A stretch of 64,000 nucleotides of DNA, from positions 1 to 64,000 of the forward strand of contig NZ_FNOZ01000023.1 of the NCBI RefSeq assembly GCF_900107175.1, in the 5' to 3' direction. This document shows, one piece after another, positions 8,774 through 17,671 of this stretch; the first letter of the stretch is position 1; each line of letters begins with the position of its first letter. The notes under the pieces were generated by a model that was given only the letters and a program-made list of their open reading frames with translations, did no database searches and was not told the origin of the DNA. A program made the position numbers and the translations under genes. The DNA is from Modestobacter sp. DSM 44400. Lineage in GTDB: Bacteria > Actinomycetota > Actinomycetes > Mycobacteriales > Geodermatophilaceae.

Positions 8774-10432
8774 TCACCCGGTCAGACCGGCGAAGGCGAC
8801 CCGGAGGACGCCGTCCGGGAACACCTGGACGCCCGAGACGGTGTTCGAGACGCCGGTGAGGTTGCGCTGGCGGTACAGGTAGACGATCGGGGCCTCTTTC
8901 TGGATCAGCCCGACTGCCTGCCCGTACAGGTCGACCCGTTCGGCCATGTCCGTGGACCGGCGCGCCTGGTTCAGCAGGTCGTCCAACTCGGGGTTGCTGT
9001 ACCCGGCGACGTTCTGGCCGCCCCCGGTGCCCAGGAAGTTGGTGATGTTGGCGTCGGGGTCCACGCGGCCGGACCAGCCCAGCTGGAGCACCTCGAAGTC
9101 GCCGCGGTCCTGCTGGTCCAGCAGCGAGGAGTACTCCACCGGCTCGATCTTCAGGTCGAAGCCGCCGTCGGCCACCACGGCCTGCAACGCCTGAGCCAGC
9201 CGCAGGCTGTCCGGGTTGTTGGAGGTGATCATCGTGACCGGGTAGGGCACCTGGACCCCGGCGTCTGCCAGCAGCTTCTTGGCCTTCTCCGGGTCGGCAT
9301 CCGGGCACGCCTGCGCCGCGTCGCTGCTGAACTCGCTGTCCGGGCTGATCGGGGAGCACGCGGGAGCGTAGAGGCCGTTGAAGACGGTTTTGACCAGCGC
9401 CTCGCGGTCCACCGCGAACCCGAACGCCTGGCGGACCCGCGGGTCCTGGGCGATGGGTGTGTCGATGGTTCCCACCGGGGCGCCGATCCCGGCGACGTTC
9501 CCCACGTTGAACGTCACGCCCTGGTAGCCCAGCGAGTTGGACTCGAGCACTCGGAGGTCCTTGCTGTCGCGCAGCGCCGGCACGTCCTGCGTGGACAGCG
9601 TGTCAGCCACCTGCGCATCGCCGGACTTCAGGTTCGCGGCCCGGATGCTGGCGTCGGTGATGATCCGGTAGGTGATGTGGTCCAGGTGGACCTTGTCGGC
9701 GTCGTAGTAGTTGGGATCGCGCTCGACGTCGATCGAGTTCTGGGCGACCCGGTTGACGAACTTGAAGGGGCCGACGCACACCGGCGCGGTGGAGAAGTTC
9801 TCACCGAGGGCGTCCAGGGCGGCCGGGCTCATGATCATCCCGGCCCGGTCGGCGAGTGCCGCGGTCAGCGGGCCGAACGGCTCCTTGAGGTGCACCACCA
9901 CCGTGGTCGCGTCCGGGGCATCGATCGACGTGATGGGCCCGAGTTCGCTGCGGCGACCGGAGGTCGGGAGGGAGAGGTGACGCTCCAGCGTCTTCTTCAC
10001 CGCTGCGGCATCGAAGGGCGTGCCGTCGCCGAACTTCACGCCCTCCCGCACGGGGATCGTGACGGTGAGACCGTCGCCGGAGACGTCCGGCAGGTCGGTC
10101 GCCAGCTGCGGAACGATCTTCGTGTTCTCGTCCAGGTCGTAGAGCTTCTCGCACATGGTCGAGAACACGTACCGCGAGTAGAGCGAGCGCGACAGCGTCG
10201 GATCGAGTTGGTCCGGCTCGGCGGACAGCGCGACGGTGAGCGTCCCGCCGTCCTGCACCGCCCCGGCGTCGGCGGGCTCGCCGAAGGCGTCCGTCCCGGC
10301 ATCCTTGGACGGGGCTGGAGCGTCCTGGACGGCCGAGCAGGCCACCAAGAGCGAGGTGGCCAGCGCGAGGCCTGCCATGGAGCGGGCACGTCCCCGCGTG
10401 TGCAGCGTGCGCGGTCGGCGGAGATGGGCCAT
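8774..10432 (-). CDS. peptide/nickel-type ABC transporter substrate-binding lipoprotein (SBP family 5)
   Basis: A 552-residue extracytoplasmic binding protein, first gene of the importer operon. The signal peptide ends in a lipobox LVAC with the lipidated Cys at residue 32. The SBP_bac_5 fold is visible from GGTLTVALSAEPDQLDPTLS through VREGVKFGDGTPFDA to the RVRQAFGFAVDREALV block. ATG at 10432 has GAGGAG about seven bases upstream. Substrate cannot be read from sequence. Confidence 0.92.
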   Translation of the reverse strand: MAHLRRPRTLHTRGRARSMAGLALATSLLVACSAVQDAPAPSKDAGTDAFGEPADAGAVQDGGTLTVALSAEPDQLDPTLSRSLYSRYVFSTMCEKLYDLDENTKIVPQLATDLPDVSGDGLTVTIPVREGVKFGDGTPFDAAAVKKTLERHLSLPTSGRRSELGPITSIDAPDATTVVVHLKEPFGPLTAALADRAGMIMSPAALDALGENFSTAPVCVGPFKFVNRVAQNSIDVERDPNYYDADKVHLDHITYRIITDASIRAANLKSGDAQVADTLSTQDVPALRDSKDLRVLESNSLGYQGVTFNVGNVAGIGAPVGTIDTPIAQDPRVRQAFGFAVDREALVKTVFNGLYAPACSPISPDSEFSSDAAQACPDADPEKAKKLLADAGVQVPYPVTMITSNNPDSLRLAQALQAVVADGGFDLKIEPVEYSSLLDQQDRGDFEVLQLGWSGRVDPDANITNFLGTGGGQNVAGYSNPELDDLLNQARRSTDMAERVDLYGQAVGLIQKEAPIVYLYRQRNLTGVSNTVSGVQVFPDGVLRVAFAGLTG

Positions 10433-10475
10433 GGAGGCTCCTCGATGAAGGGGATCGCGAGGGCCGGAACGTATC

Positions 10476-10485
10476 CTGTATACAG
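10476..10485. promoter_or_regulatory. candidate FCD-GntR operator CTGTATACAG
   Basis: A perfect 10-base palindrome 44 bases upstream of the binding-protein ATG, in otherwise GC-rich DNA. It fits the TNGTNNNACNA-type sites of FadR-subfamily GntR proteins. The GntR gene closing this same operon is the obvious ligand-responsive regulator. Confidence 0.55.
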
Positions 10486-10594
10486 ACCCGTGCGGAAGAC
10501 CTTCCCGTCGACGAGCGGACCGGAGGCGACCAGCATCGGCGAGTCGGCTCGCGGAGATGGCGGGAACGCGGCGGACCGGGGTCAGACTCAGCGG

Positions 10595-10804
10595 GTGACG
10601 GACGACGGGACGCCGGCCATCTGCTCGGCCAAGGGCTGCTCGCGACCGGCCGCCTGGAGGGTGGTCTGGAACAACCCGAAGCTGCACGCGCCGGACCGGG
10701 AGAAGGTCTGGGCCGCCTGCGACGGGCACCGCGAGTTCCTGTCCCACCACCTGGCGATCCGCTCGTTCCTGCGCCGGGTGGAGTCGCTGATCCCGCCGTC
10801 CTGA
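10595..10804 (+). CDS. small actinobacterial protein of the 'acetone carboxylase'-annotated type
   Basis: A 69-residue protein with CSAKGCSRPAAWRVVWNNPKLH and ACDGHREFLSHHL. Cys and His positions (C-x4-C, C-x2-H) suggest a small metal-binding fold. Homologues are widespread in actinobacteria and often carry the misleading name acetone carboxylase; the true role is not known. Start: GTG at 10595; the longer open frame upstream overlaps the transporter antisense and is not real. It is divergent from the importer operon. Confidence 0.75.
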   Translation: MTDDGTPAICSAKGCSRPAAWRVVWNNPKLHAPDREKVWAACDGHREFLSHHLAIRSFLRRVESLIPPS

Positions 10805-10817
10805 CGCCCCGCGAAGC

Positions 10818-10832
10818 CCGCCGGTCCGGCGG
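10818..10832. terminator. short hairpin between convergent genes
   Basis: CCGCCGG-T-CCGGCGG lies exactly between the stop of the small plus-strand gene and the stop of the minus-strand lipoprotein. It may end transcription from both sides. There is no T-run. Confidence 0.35.
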
Positions 10833-11390
10833 TCAGCCCTTCCGGACCACGACGTCGATCCGGGTCGCGGCCGAACCGCAGTCGTCGAGCTCCCGGATCC
10901 CCCACCGGCCGGTCAGCCCCGCCCCGGTGAAGTCCGACTCGGCGTCGCGGTCCTCGGTCTCCCCTTCGGTCAGGGTCAGCCCGGCGGCGGGGTAGGCGCT
11001 CTGCAGCTCGGCCAAGACGTCGGGCTCGGCCGCGGGCACCACCCCGGTGACGACGGTGCGCTCGCCGCTCCGCTCCTCGACGTCCACCACGACGGTGCCT
11101 TCCGGCAGCGGCGCCGTGAAGTCGGCGGGCAGCTCGACCGCCGTCGCCTGGGCCGGGCAGTCCACCGTCGCCGGGGTGCCGGCCTGGACCTGGCCCTCGG
11201 CGTCCGCATCGGCGTCCTCGTCGGCGTCGGCGTCCTCGTCGGCGTCCTCGGACTCGGACCCTGGGTCAGCCGCGGCGGAGCTGGCGGCCGCTGCGACGTC
11301 CGTGGTGTCGCCCTCGCCGCAGCCGGCCAGCACACCGGCGAGGACGAGCAGGGGCAGGACGGCGGCGGGCAGTCGGCGGGGACGCGACAT
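10833..11390 (-). CDS. secreted lipoprotein with acidic repeat, function unknown
   Basis: A 185-residue protein. The signal peptide has a lipobox LAGC (Cys near residue 24). Next comes a low-complexity acidic stretch of repeated DADEDADADED units (about residues 46-66), then a folded domain of about 115 residues with two cysteines. The start MSRPRRLP (ATG 11390) is set by GGACTCCTG just upstream. The acidic linker may hold the domain off the membrane or bind cations. I recognise no family. Confidence 0.7.
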   Translation of the reverse strand: MSRPRRLPAAVLPLLVLAGVLAGCGEGDTTDVAAAASSAAADPGSESEDADEDADADEDADADAEGQVQAGTPATVDCPAQATAVELPADFTAPLPEGTVVVDVEERSGERTVVTGVVPAAEPDVLAELQSAYPAAGLTLTEGETEDRDAESDFTGAGLTGRWGIRELDDCGSAATRIDVVVRKG

Positions 11391-11422
11391 CAGGAGTCCT
11401 CTCGGAAGGGGGGTCGGCAGAT

Positions 11423-11460
11423 GAGGATGCCCGGGCCGGAGAACCGGCCCGGGCATCCTC
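11423..11460 (-). terminator. strong hairpin terminator after the sialidase-fold gene
   Basis: Perfect 17-base stem (11423-11439 with 11444-11460) and a four-base loop, 13 bases beyond the stop at 11474. GC-rich, no T-run, as usual in this genome. Confidence 0.8.
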
Positions 11461-11473
11461 GGGGACGGACAGG

Positions 11474-13540
11474 TCAGACGGTGCGGAAGGCCTTGTTGTT
11501 GCCCTCGTCCGACTCGGCGATCGTGCCTGCCGGGTCGACCACCGCGGTCACCGTGGTGCCCTTCTTGACCTTCGACCCCGACACCGACACCGACACGGTC
11601 TGGCTCTGGCCGGGGGCCAGGTCCACCGGCGCGCTCGTCCCCAGCAGCGACGAGCCGGCCGTGAAGGCAACCGTGACACCGGAGGCGGCCGCCTCCCCGC
11701 GGTTGGTCACGACCGCCGAGACCGTCGCCGTGTTCCCCTTCGTGGCCGCTGTGGGCGCGGCCACGGTGAGGTCCGGCTTCGGGTCGAAGGCCGCGAAGAG
11801 CCGGGGACCGGTGGTCTGGCGGGCGATCGTGGCCAGGGCGTCGTAGTTCTGGGCGCCGCCGGCCCGGGCGCAGGCCCCCGTGCAGCCGTCGGCGTACCCG
11901 ACCAGCGGCCGGCCCTGCGGGTCCACGGTGACGTCCATGAAGTCCAGCAGGTTCCGGTCATCGCCGCAGGTGGTGCCGCCGGTGCAGATGGATCCGCGCT
12001 GCACCGGGTCGGTCGGGGTGGCGTCGACGGTCTGCCAGGTCTGGCCGCCGTCGATGGTCGTGGCGACGTAGAGGTGCCAGTCGCCGGTGAAGGTCGCCGC
12101 GTCCTGGTAGTTGCCACCGGTCGTGCTGCCCAGGAAGGTGAAAGCCGCCCGGTCGTCGTCGCCGGCCACCATGGCCGGGAAGACGACGTTCTGCACACCG
12201 AGCTGGGCGCCGACGTCCTGGCCGTCGACCCACGTCTCGCCGTGGTCGTGACTGACCGCGATGCGCGCGTGGCCGTCGGCGGCCTGGTAGCCGAAGTAGA
12301 CGGTGCCGTTGCTCCCGATGCCGACCGAGGGGTCGGAGTCTCCCGGGGAGGAACCCGGCACCGGTCGCACGGCCTAGTGCAGCCCGTTGTCCTCGGAGAC
12401 CGCGACGGCCTGGCCGGCGCCGCAGCCCTTGTTCGGCACGTACACGGTTCCGCTGACCGGGTCGACCTTCACGTGGCCGTGCAGGCCGCCGCACTGGGTC
12501 AGGTCGTAGATCGGCACCGCCGGCCCGTAGGTGAGCCCACCGTCGTGGCTGCTGGCGCACAGCGCGTCGGCGATGTCCTGCGAGCAGTAGTAGACGGCGT
12601 TCGGGTAGCTGGTCAGTGCGCCCACGCCGTTGTCGGCGAAGGGGCCGCCGCCGATGGTCTGGTGGTCGACGCCGCTGTTGATCCCCGCGCCGGTCGTCGG
12701 CGTCCAGGTGTCCCCGTCGTCGTCGGTGTAGCAGGTCAGCGCGGCCTTACCGGCCAACTGCGACTCGAACGTCCGGCCCGTGGTGCGGTCGGTGAACAGG
12801 ATCGGGTCCAGGCTCGTGGTGCTGCCCTGCGGGCAGCCGTTGGCGGCGCTGGCGCTCTTGTCCTGCCAGCTGGCGCCCCCGGCGCCGAAGCCCACCCGGT
12901 AGGTCGACGTGTAGGCCTGGTACATCACCGCACCGGTGGTCGGGTCCACCCCGATCGAGGGCTCACCGGCGTTGTGTGCATCGGCGAGGGACTCCGGTGC
13001 GGCGTAGTTGGCGTAGCCGGGCGCCGGGAAGGTCGCCGGGGCCGGGTTGGCCGGCGGAGTGGTCAGCTGTGCCGTACCGGTGAACGACTCGCCGAGCGGA
13101 AGGTAGGGCACGACCCGCACGGTGTAGTCGCCGGTGTCCGGCGGCAGGACCACCTGCTCCGGGTCGGCCGAGGACGCCGAGGTCCCCACCACGTTGCCGG
13201 CGGCGTCGAGCACGTAGAGGTCGAAGTCCGCCGCAGTGTTCGGCCAGCTGATCGAGATCGAGAGCTGGTGGCCGGTGCCGTAGCCGGCGGGCGTGGCGAC
13301 GTGCAGGGCGTAGTCGTCGCAGCTGGCCGGTACGTCGCACACCGGGTCGCCCGCGGCTCCGGTGACGTTGGGCACGGCGAACGGGCCGGCCGACCAGGTG
13401 GTCGTGGTGGCCTGATCGCCGACCGTGCCCGACATCGGGGATGCCGCGTCGGCGAAGGGCATGGACGCCGGGACCACCGTCACGGCCGCGGCAAGGGCAG
13501 CGACGACCGGTAGTCGCCGTTGCAACAGAACTTTCCTCAT
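11474..13540 (-). pseudogene. secreted sialidase-fold (BNR repeat) protein with CARDB domain, broken by one amber codon
   Basis: One continuous frame of 689 codons with a single TAG at 12374-12376. Before it: signal peptide (MRKVLLQRR to ADA), a pre-peptidase-like beta domain (about residues 40-150) and the first part of a sialidase-like propeller (SSHDGGLTYGP, VAVSEDNGLH). After it: more propeller with Asp-box repeats (SHDHGETWVDG, TIDGGQTWQTV) and a C-terminal CARDB domain (PDLTVAAPTA to SDEGNNKAFRTV). The stop falls where Asp-box proteins have Trp (SEDNGLxW), so TGG to TAG is the simplest reading. Both halves otherwise look intact, so the mutation is recent, or the stop is read through. 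Confidence 0.8.
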
Positions 13541-13854
13541 GTGGGCTCCACTCTCCCGCGCGCCGCCCAGCGGCGACGCATCCCTGATGACATCCCGGCG
13601 ACGTCACCGACCGGCTCCAGCTCCGGTTGGCCGGCACAACGACGTCTGAGCGGGAAGGTTACGCACGGCGACCCCGCGTGCGCATGTCGTGTCCGGACGC
13701 GCCTGCGACGGCTTCCCCGGACCGCTCCCCCGCCCGACGCATCGATGGGTAGGGTCAGCAACGCACACGGGAGCCCGGGCGCGGGTTGAGAGCGCGGACG
13801 ACCATCGCGGACCGTCCACCCGATCCGGGTCACACCGGCGGAGGGAGCTGCCCG
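13541..13854. other. intergenic stretch, divergent promoters presumed
   Basis: The 314 bases between the sialidase-fold gene and the alcohol dehydrogenase hold no convincing gene, tRNA or strong hairpin. Promoters for both divergent genes must lie here; I could not pick clear -10/-35 boxes. Confidence 0.4.
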
Positions 13855-14865
13855 ATGCTCGCAGCGCGCTACCACGCAGCAGGCCGACCCCTGTCCCTGG
13901 ACGACGTCCCGGTGCCGCAGCCGGGGTCCGACGAGGTGCGCGTGCGGGTCCGCGCGGCCGGGGTCTGCGGCACCGAACTGCACTTCACCGACGGCCTCTA
14001 CGCCCCCTCGCGCGCGCCGATGACCCTGGGCCACGAGGCGGCCGGCACCGTCGACGCGGTCGGGTCCGCGGTTTCCGGCTGGGCCGAGGGCGACCGGGTG
14101 GCCGTCTACTACTACCTGTTCTGCGGCTCGTGCCGGTGGTGCCTGCGCGGGCGGCAGAACCTCTGTCTGGCCCCGCGCGGCGTGCTGGCGTTCGCCGCCG
14201 ACGGCGCCTTCGCCGAGCAGCTCGTGGTGCCGGCACACTGCCTGGTCCGGCTGCCGGAGTCGGTCTCCTTCGAGGCCGCTGCGCCGCTGTGCTGCGCAGG
14301 CACCACCGCGGTGCACGCGCTGGCCGAGGCCGCGGTCGGGCCCGGCGAGGTGGTCGTCGTCCTGGGCACCGGCGGCGTGGGACTGGCCGTCGTCCAGGAG
14401 GCCCGCCGCCGCGGCGCCTCGGTCGTCGCCGTCAGCCGCGACCCCGGTCGGCGGGCCGCCGCCCTGACCGCCGGTGCGGTGGCGGCCATCCCCCCGGAGG
14501 ATGCCGCGGACGCGGTGGCACGGCTGTCGGGGGGCCAGGGTGCCGACGCCGTTGTCGAGCTCGCCGGCGTGAGCGCCACCCTGGAGCTCGCCACCGGCCT
14601 GCTCGGGCGCCGCGGCCGGTTGGTGCTGGTCGGCTACAGCGCCGACCAGCTCACCGTCAGCCCACTGTCCCTGGTGGTGTCCGAGCAGCGGGTGCTGGCC
14701 AGCGTCGGCAGCACCCTCGCCGAACTGGAGACGGCGGTCGCGCTGGCGGTCGCCGGCTCCCTCACGCCGCCGGTCGCCGACGTGCTGCCGCTCAGCTCGG
14801 TCAACGAGGCGCTGGACCGTCTGCGCGCCGGCGACGTGGCCGGCCGCCTGGTCCTCCTGCCCTGA
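13855..14865 (+). CDS. zinc-dependent alcohol dehydrogenase (MDR superfamily)
   Basis: A 336-residue medium-chain dehydrogenase/reductase. The N-terminal catalytic domain carries the zinc ligand Cys in GVCGTELHF, GHEAAGTV, and a structural-zinc cysteine cluster in the CGSCRWCLRGRQNLC region. The nucleotide-binding fold has VVLGTGGVGLAVVQEA, followed by VAVSRDPGRR where the acidic NAD-selecting residue would sit. Start ATG at 13855 behind GGAGGGA. Substrate unknown; the fold oxidises alcohols or reduces aldehydes with NAD(P). Confidence 0.88.
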   Translation: MLAARYHAAGRPLSLDDVPVPQPGSDEVRVRVRAAGVCGTELHFTDGLYAPSRAPMTLGHEAAGTVDAVGSAVSGWAEGDRVAVYYYLFCGSCRWCLRGRQNLCLAPRGVLAFAADGAFAEQLVVPAHCLVRLPESVSFEAAAPLCCAGTTAVHALAEAAVGPGEVVVVLGTGGVGLAVVQEARRRGASVVAVSRDPGRRAAALTAGAVAAIPPEDAADAVARLSGGQGADAVVELAGVSATLELATGLLGRRGRLVLVGYSADQLTVSPLSLVVSEQRVLASVGSTLAELETAVALAVAGSLTPPVADVLPLSSVNEALDRLRAGDVAGRLVLLP

Positions 14866-14905
14866 GCTGAGCTGCCGCCGCCGGCACCTGTCAGGATCGG
14901 CGTCC

Positions 14906-16144
14906 GTGCGACGACGCCCGCGGAGTTCCGACCTGCCCCGCGAGGTCGGCGTCCTGGCCGTCATCGCCTTCGTCGTGGCGCTGGGGTTCGGCATCGTTGC
15001 GCCGGCCATTCCGTTGTTCGCCCGCTCCTACGGCGTGGGGACGACGGCGGTCGGGCTGGCCGTCAGCGCCTTCGCCCTCTTCCGGTTCTCGTTCGCCTTC
15101 GCCGGCGGGTCGCTCGTCGAGCGGCTGGGTGAGCGCCTCGTGCTGACGGCCGGGCTGGTCATCGTGGCGGTCGGCACCGGGCTGGCCGGCCTCGCCGGGT
15201 CGTTCCCGGTGTTCCTCGCGCTACGCGCGGCCGGCGGCATCGGCAGCGCCATGTTCACCGTCGCCGCGCTCTCCCTGCTGCTGCGCACCGCACGGCCGGC
15301 CGAACGCGGCCGGGCCGCCGCCACCTACCAGGGCGGCTTCATCCTGGGCGGGATCGCCGGTCCGGCCGCCGGCGGCTTCCTCACCGAGGTCTCCCCCCGG
15401 CTGCCCTTCTTCCTCTACGCCGGGTTCCTGCTGGTGGCCGGGGCGGTGGCGCTGGTGCTCCTCCGCGACGGTGCCCGGCCGGCGCCTGCCGCGCCGCCGG
15501 CCCCAGTGGCCCCGGGCGCCGACCAGGCCGGCGGCACCGAGCCGACGGCCGCCGTGCCGACCACCGGGACCCCGACCGGCGGAGTGCGCGCGGCGCTGCG
15601 CTCCCCGGCCTACCGGGCCGCGTTGGTGGCCAACCTCGGGGTGGGCTGGATGCTCTTCGGCGTCCGGAACTCGCTGGTGCCGCTGTACGTGACCGAGGAC
15701 CTGGGCAAGACCGCTGCCTGGGCCGGCGCGGGGCTGCTCGCCGGGTCCCTCGCCCAGGCCGTCGGCCTGCTGCGCGCCGGCCGGTGGTCCGACAGCTGGG
15801 GACGGCGGCCCTCGCTGGTGCTGGGTGCGGCGCTGACCACCGCGGCCACCGCCACCCTCGCGCTGCCGGCGCACACCGGGGTGTTCCTGCTGGCGATGGC
15901 GACGGTCGGGCTGGGCGCCTCGCTGCTGTCCAGCGTGCCCGCCGCGATCGTCGGGGACGTGAGCCCGCAGCGCGGCGGCCGGGTGGTCGCCGTCTTCTCC
16001 ATGGTCGCCGACCTCGGGGCGGTCTCCGGGCCGCTGATCGCCGGCTACCTCACCGACGCGTTCTCCTTCCAGGTCGCGTTCGCGGTCAGCGCCGGGGTGC
16101 TGGCGCTGGGGCTGCTCGCCGCGCTGGGGATGCCCCGCCGCTGA
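14906..16144 (+). CDS. MFS transporter
   Basis: A 412-residue protein with 12 predicted membrane helices and a Pro/Ala/Gly-rich cytoplasmic loop at about residues 190-230 between the two halves. The family A-like motif (RWSDSWGRRPSL) follows the loop in the second half. GTG start at 14906. It is 40 bases downstream of the dehydrogenase and likely co-transcribed, so it may export that enzyme's substrate or product. Its last 59 bases overlap the end of the convergent membrane-protein gene. Confidence 0.82.
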   Translation: MRRRPRSSDLPREVGVLAVIAFVVALGFGIVAPAIPLFARSYGVGTTAVGLAVSAFALFRFSFAFAGGSLVERLGERLVLTAGLVIVAVGTGLAGLAGSFPVFLALRAAGGIGSAMFTVAALSLLLRTARPAERGRAAATYQGGFILGGIAGPAAGGFLTEVSPRLPFFLYAGFLLVAGAVALVLLRDGARPAPAAPPAPVAPGADQAGGTEPTAAVPTTGTPTGGVRAALRSPAYRAALVANLGVGWMLFGVRNSLVPLYVTEDLGKTAAWAGAGLLAGSLAQAVGLLRAGRWSDSWGRRPSLVLGAALTTAATATLALPAHTGVFLLAMATVGLGASLLSSVPAAIVGDVSPQRGGRVVAVFSMVADLGAVSGPLIAGYLTDAFSFQVAFAVSAGVLALGLLAALGMPRR

Positions 16145-16643
16145 CCTGCCGCCGGCGGCCGCGCAGCCGGCCGAACGGCTTGTAGACCGGCAGCGCCACG
16201 GTGGTTCCCAGCACTCCCGACGCAGCACCGGCGTCGCGCACCAGCTCCAGCCGTTGGGCCGTCGGCAGCACGTCACCGGCCGTGGCGGCCTGCGCGGCGG
16301 CGCCGAGCGCCGGGGTGAGGACGACGACCGCCAGGACCGCGCCGGCGCCGGTCAGCGCGAGCTTGACCGCCACCCACCAGTGGCGCAGCAGCCCCCACGG
16401 GGTGAGCGCGCCCAGCACCACCCCGGTGACCAGCGCGACCAGGGCGAGTGGCACGAGGAGCGCGCCGCCGAGCAGGTCGGCCGCCGGGTAGACCGTGCGC
16501 GGATCGCTCCCCCGCGCCCCGGCCACGCCGAGCACGGCGACCGTGGCGTCGACGCCCAGCAGGCCCACCGACCCGGCGACGTGCACGGTCAGCAGCAGCT
16601 TCCGCCAGCGGGGCGGAAGGCGGCGAGGCGCCGAACTGGCCAT
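16086..16643 (-). CDS. DUF2269-like integral membrane protein
   Basis: A 185-residue protein with four membrane segments (LLLTVHVAGSVGLLGVDATVAVLG, LLVPLALVALVTGVVLGAL, WVAVKLALTGAGAVLAVVV, GVLGTTVALPVYKP; first shown over its limit-length core). It matches the small four-helix DUF2269 membrane proteins. The gene is divergent from a MarR regulator, with an inverted repeat two bases before its ATG, so MarR control is likely. The Arg/Ala/Pro-rich tail overlaps the MFS gene end. Confidence 0.72.
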   Translation of the reverse strand: MASSAPRRLPPRWRKLLLTVHVAGSVGLLGVDATVAVLGVAGARGSDPRTVYPAADLLGGALLVPLALVALVTGVVLGALTPWGLLRHWWVAVKLALTGAGAVLAVVVLTPALGAAAQAATAGDVLPTAQRLELVRDAGAASGVLGTTVALPVYKPFGRLRGRRRQVSGGASPARRAAPAPAPRR

Positions 16644-16644
16644 G

Positions 16645-16656
16645 TATCGAACGATA
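16645..16656. promoter_or_regulatory. candidate MarR operator TATCG-AA-CGATA
   Basis: A 12-base inverted repeat in the 51-base gap between the divergent membrane protein (ATG at 16643) and MarR gene (GTG at 16695). Position and symmetry fit a MarR dimer site that would repress both genes. Confidence 0.5.
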
Positions 16657-16694
16657 GATGCCTAACAGTTCGACGTCTATGCGACGATGCCCGA

Positions 16695-17126
16695 GTGCCC
16701 GCGCCCCGCGACGTCCCGCTCGGCCTGCTGGTGACCCGCACCGCCAAGGCGCTGAGCCGGGCCTTCGACGACGCGCTGGTCGCCGCAGGCGGGTCGACCC
16801 CCGCCTGGCTGGTGCTGCTGTCCTTGAAGGCCGGCAGTTCCCGCACCCAGGCAGAGTTGGCCGCCGCGGTCGGCGTCCGGCAGCCGACGCTGACCCACCA
16901 CCTGGCCGGTCTGGAACGCGCCGGGCTGGTCATCCGCACCCGCGACCCGGACAACCGGCGCGTGCAGCAGGTGGCGCTCACCCCGGCCGGGGAGGGGCTC
17001 TTCCGCGAGCTCCGGGTCGCCGCGGGAGTGTTCGACCGGCAGCTGCGCGCCGGGCTGTCCGAGGCCGACGCAGCCGAGCTGCGCCGGCTGCTCGGCCGGC
17101 TGGCCGACAATGCCGGGCCACGCTGA
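16695..17126 (+). CDS. MarR-family transcriptional regulator
   Basis: A 143-residue winged-helix regulator: dimerisation helices at both ends, recognition region AELAAAVGVRQPTLTHHLAGL and wing VIRTRDPDNRRVQQVALT. The start is GTG at 16695 (VPAPRDVPLG); the frame is open upstream but runs antisense through the membrane-protein gene. It probably represses itself and the divergent gene. Confidence 0.85.
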   Translation: MPAPRDVPLGLLVTRTAKALSRAFDDALVAAGGSTPAWLVLLSLKAGSSRTQAELAAAVGVRQPTLTHHLAGLERAGLVIRTRDPDNRRVQQVALTPAGEGLFRELRVAAGVFDRQLRAGLSEADAAELRRLLGRLADNAGPR

Positions 17127-17164
17127 GCCGGCCGCCTCCACCCCGCTCGGTACGGCAGCAGCCC

Positions 17165-17671
17165 TCAGCGGAGACGCACGTAGGCGACGGTGGGCCAGGT
17201 CTCGCCCTTGATGGCGCGGGTCTGGTCCCGCGCAGGGTCGCGGCGGAAACCGGCGCGCTCGGCAACCCGGCGCGAAGCGGTGTTCGCCGCGTGCGCCCAC
17301 AGCCGCAGCTTCCGCAGGTCCAGGTGCTCGAACGCCGCAGCGGCCAGCAGTTCCAGCGCACGGGTAGCCACGCCACGCCCACGAGCAGCGGCCGCGATCC
17401 AGTACGAGACGTCGCCGACGTCGTCCGCCCGATCCAGGGCGAGATTGCCCAGCCGTTGCCCCGACGCCCGGTCGGCGACCAGGTAGGCCAGCCGCTCCGG
17501 GTGGACGGCCAGCGCGGAGATGGCCGCGGCGACGTCCTCGGCGGTCAGGGTCGGCGGATCGGTCGTGAAGCGCTGCACCTCTGGGTCCATGGTGCACTCG
17601 ACGTACCAGGGCGCGTCCTGGAGGGTCCACGGCCGGAGAGTCACCACTGCGTCGTGGAGCTCGACAGGCAT
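17165..17671 (-). CDS. GNAT-family N-acetyltransferase
   Basis: A 168-residue acetyltransferase of the RimJ/RimL type (Acetyltransf_3). It has the acetyl-CoA loop ARGRGVATRALELL and the C-terminal LRLWAHAANTASRRVAERAGF motif. ATG at 17671 shares a base with the sigma-factor stop (TGATG), so it is translated from the sigma operon. It may modify protein N-termini or a small molecule such as an antibiotic. Confidence 0.85.
   Translation of the reverse strand: MPVELHDAVVTLRPWTLQDAPWYVECTMDPEVQRFTTDPPTLTAEDVAAAISALAVHPERLAYLVADRASGQRLGNLALDRADDVGDVSYWIAAAARGRGVATRALELLAAAAFEHLDLRKLRLWAHAANTASRRVAERAGFRRDPARDQTRAIKGETWPTVAYVRLR

Noticed and set aside
8312-10594. Long plus-strand frame across the permease and binding-protein genes
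   Set aside because: Antisense of well-identified transporter genes; only its last 69 codons, from GTG 10595, look like a real protein.
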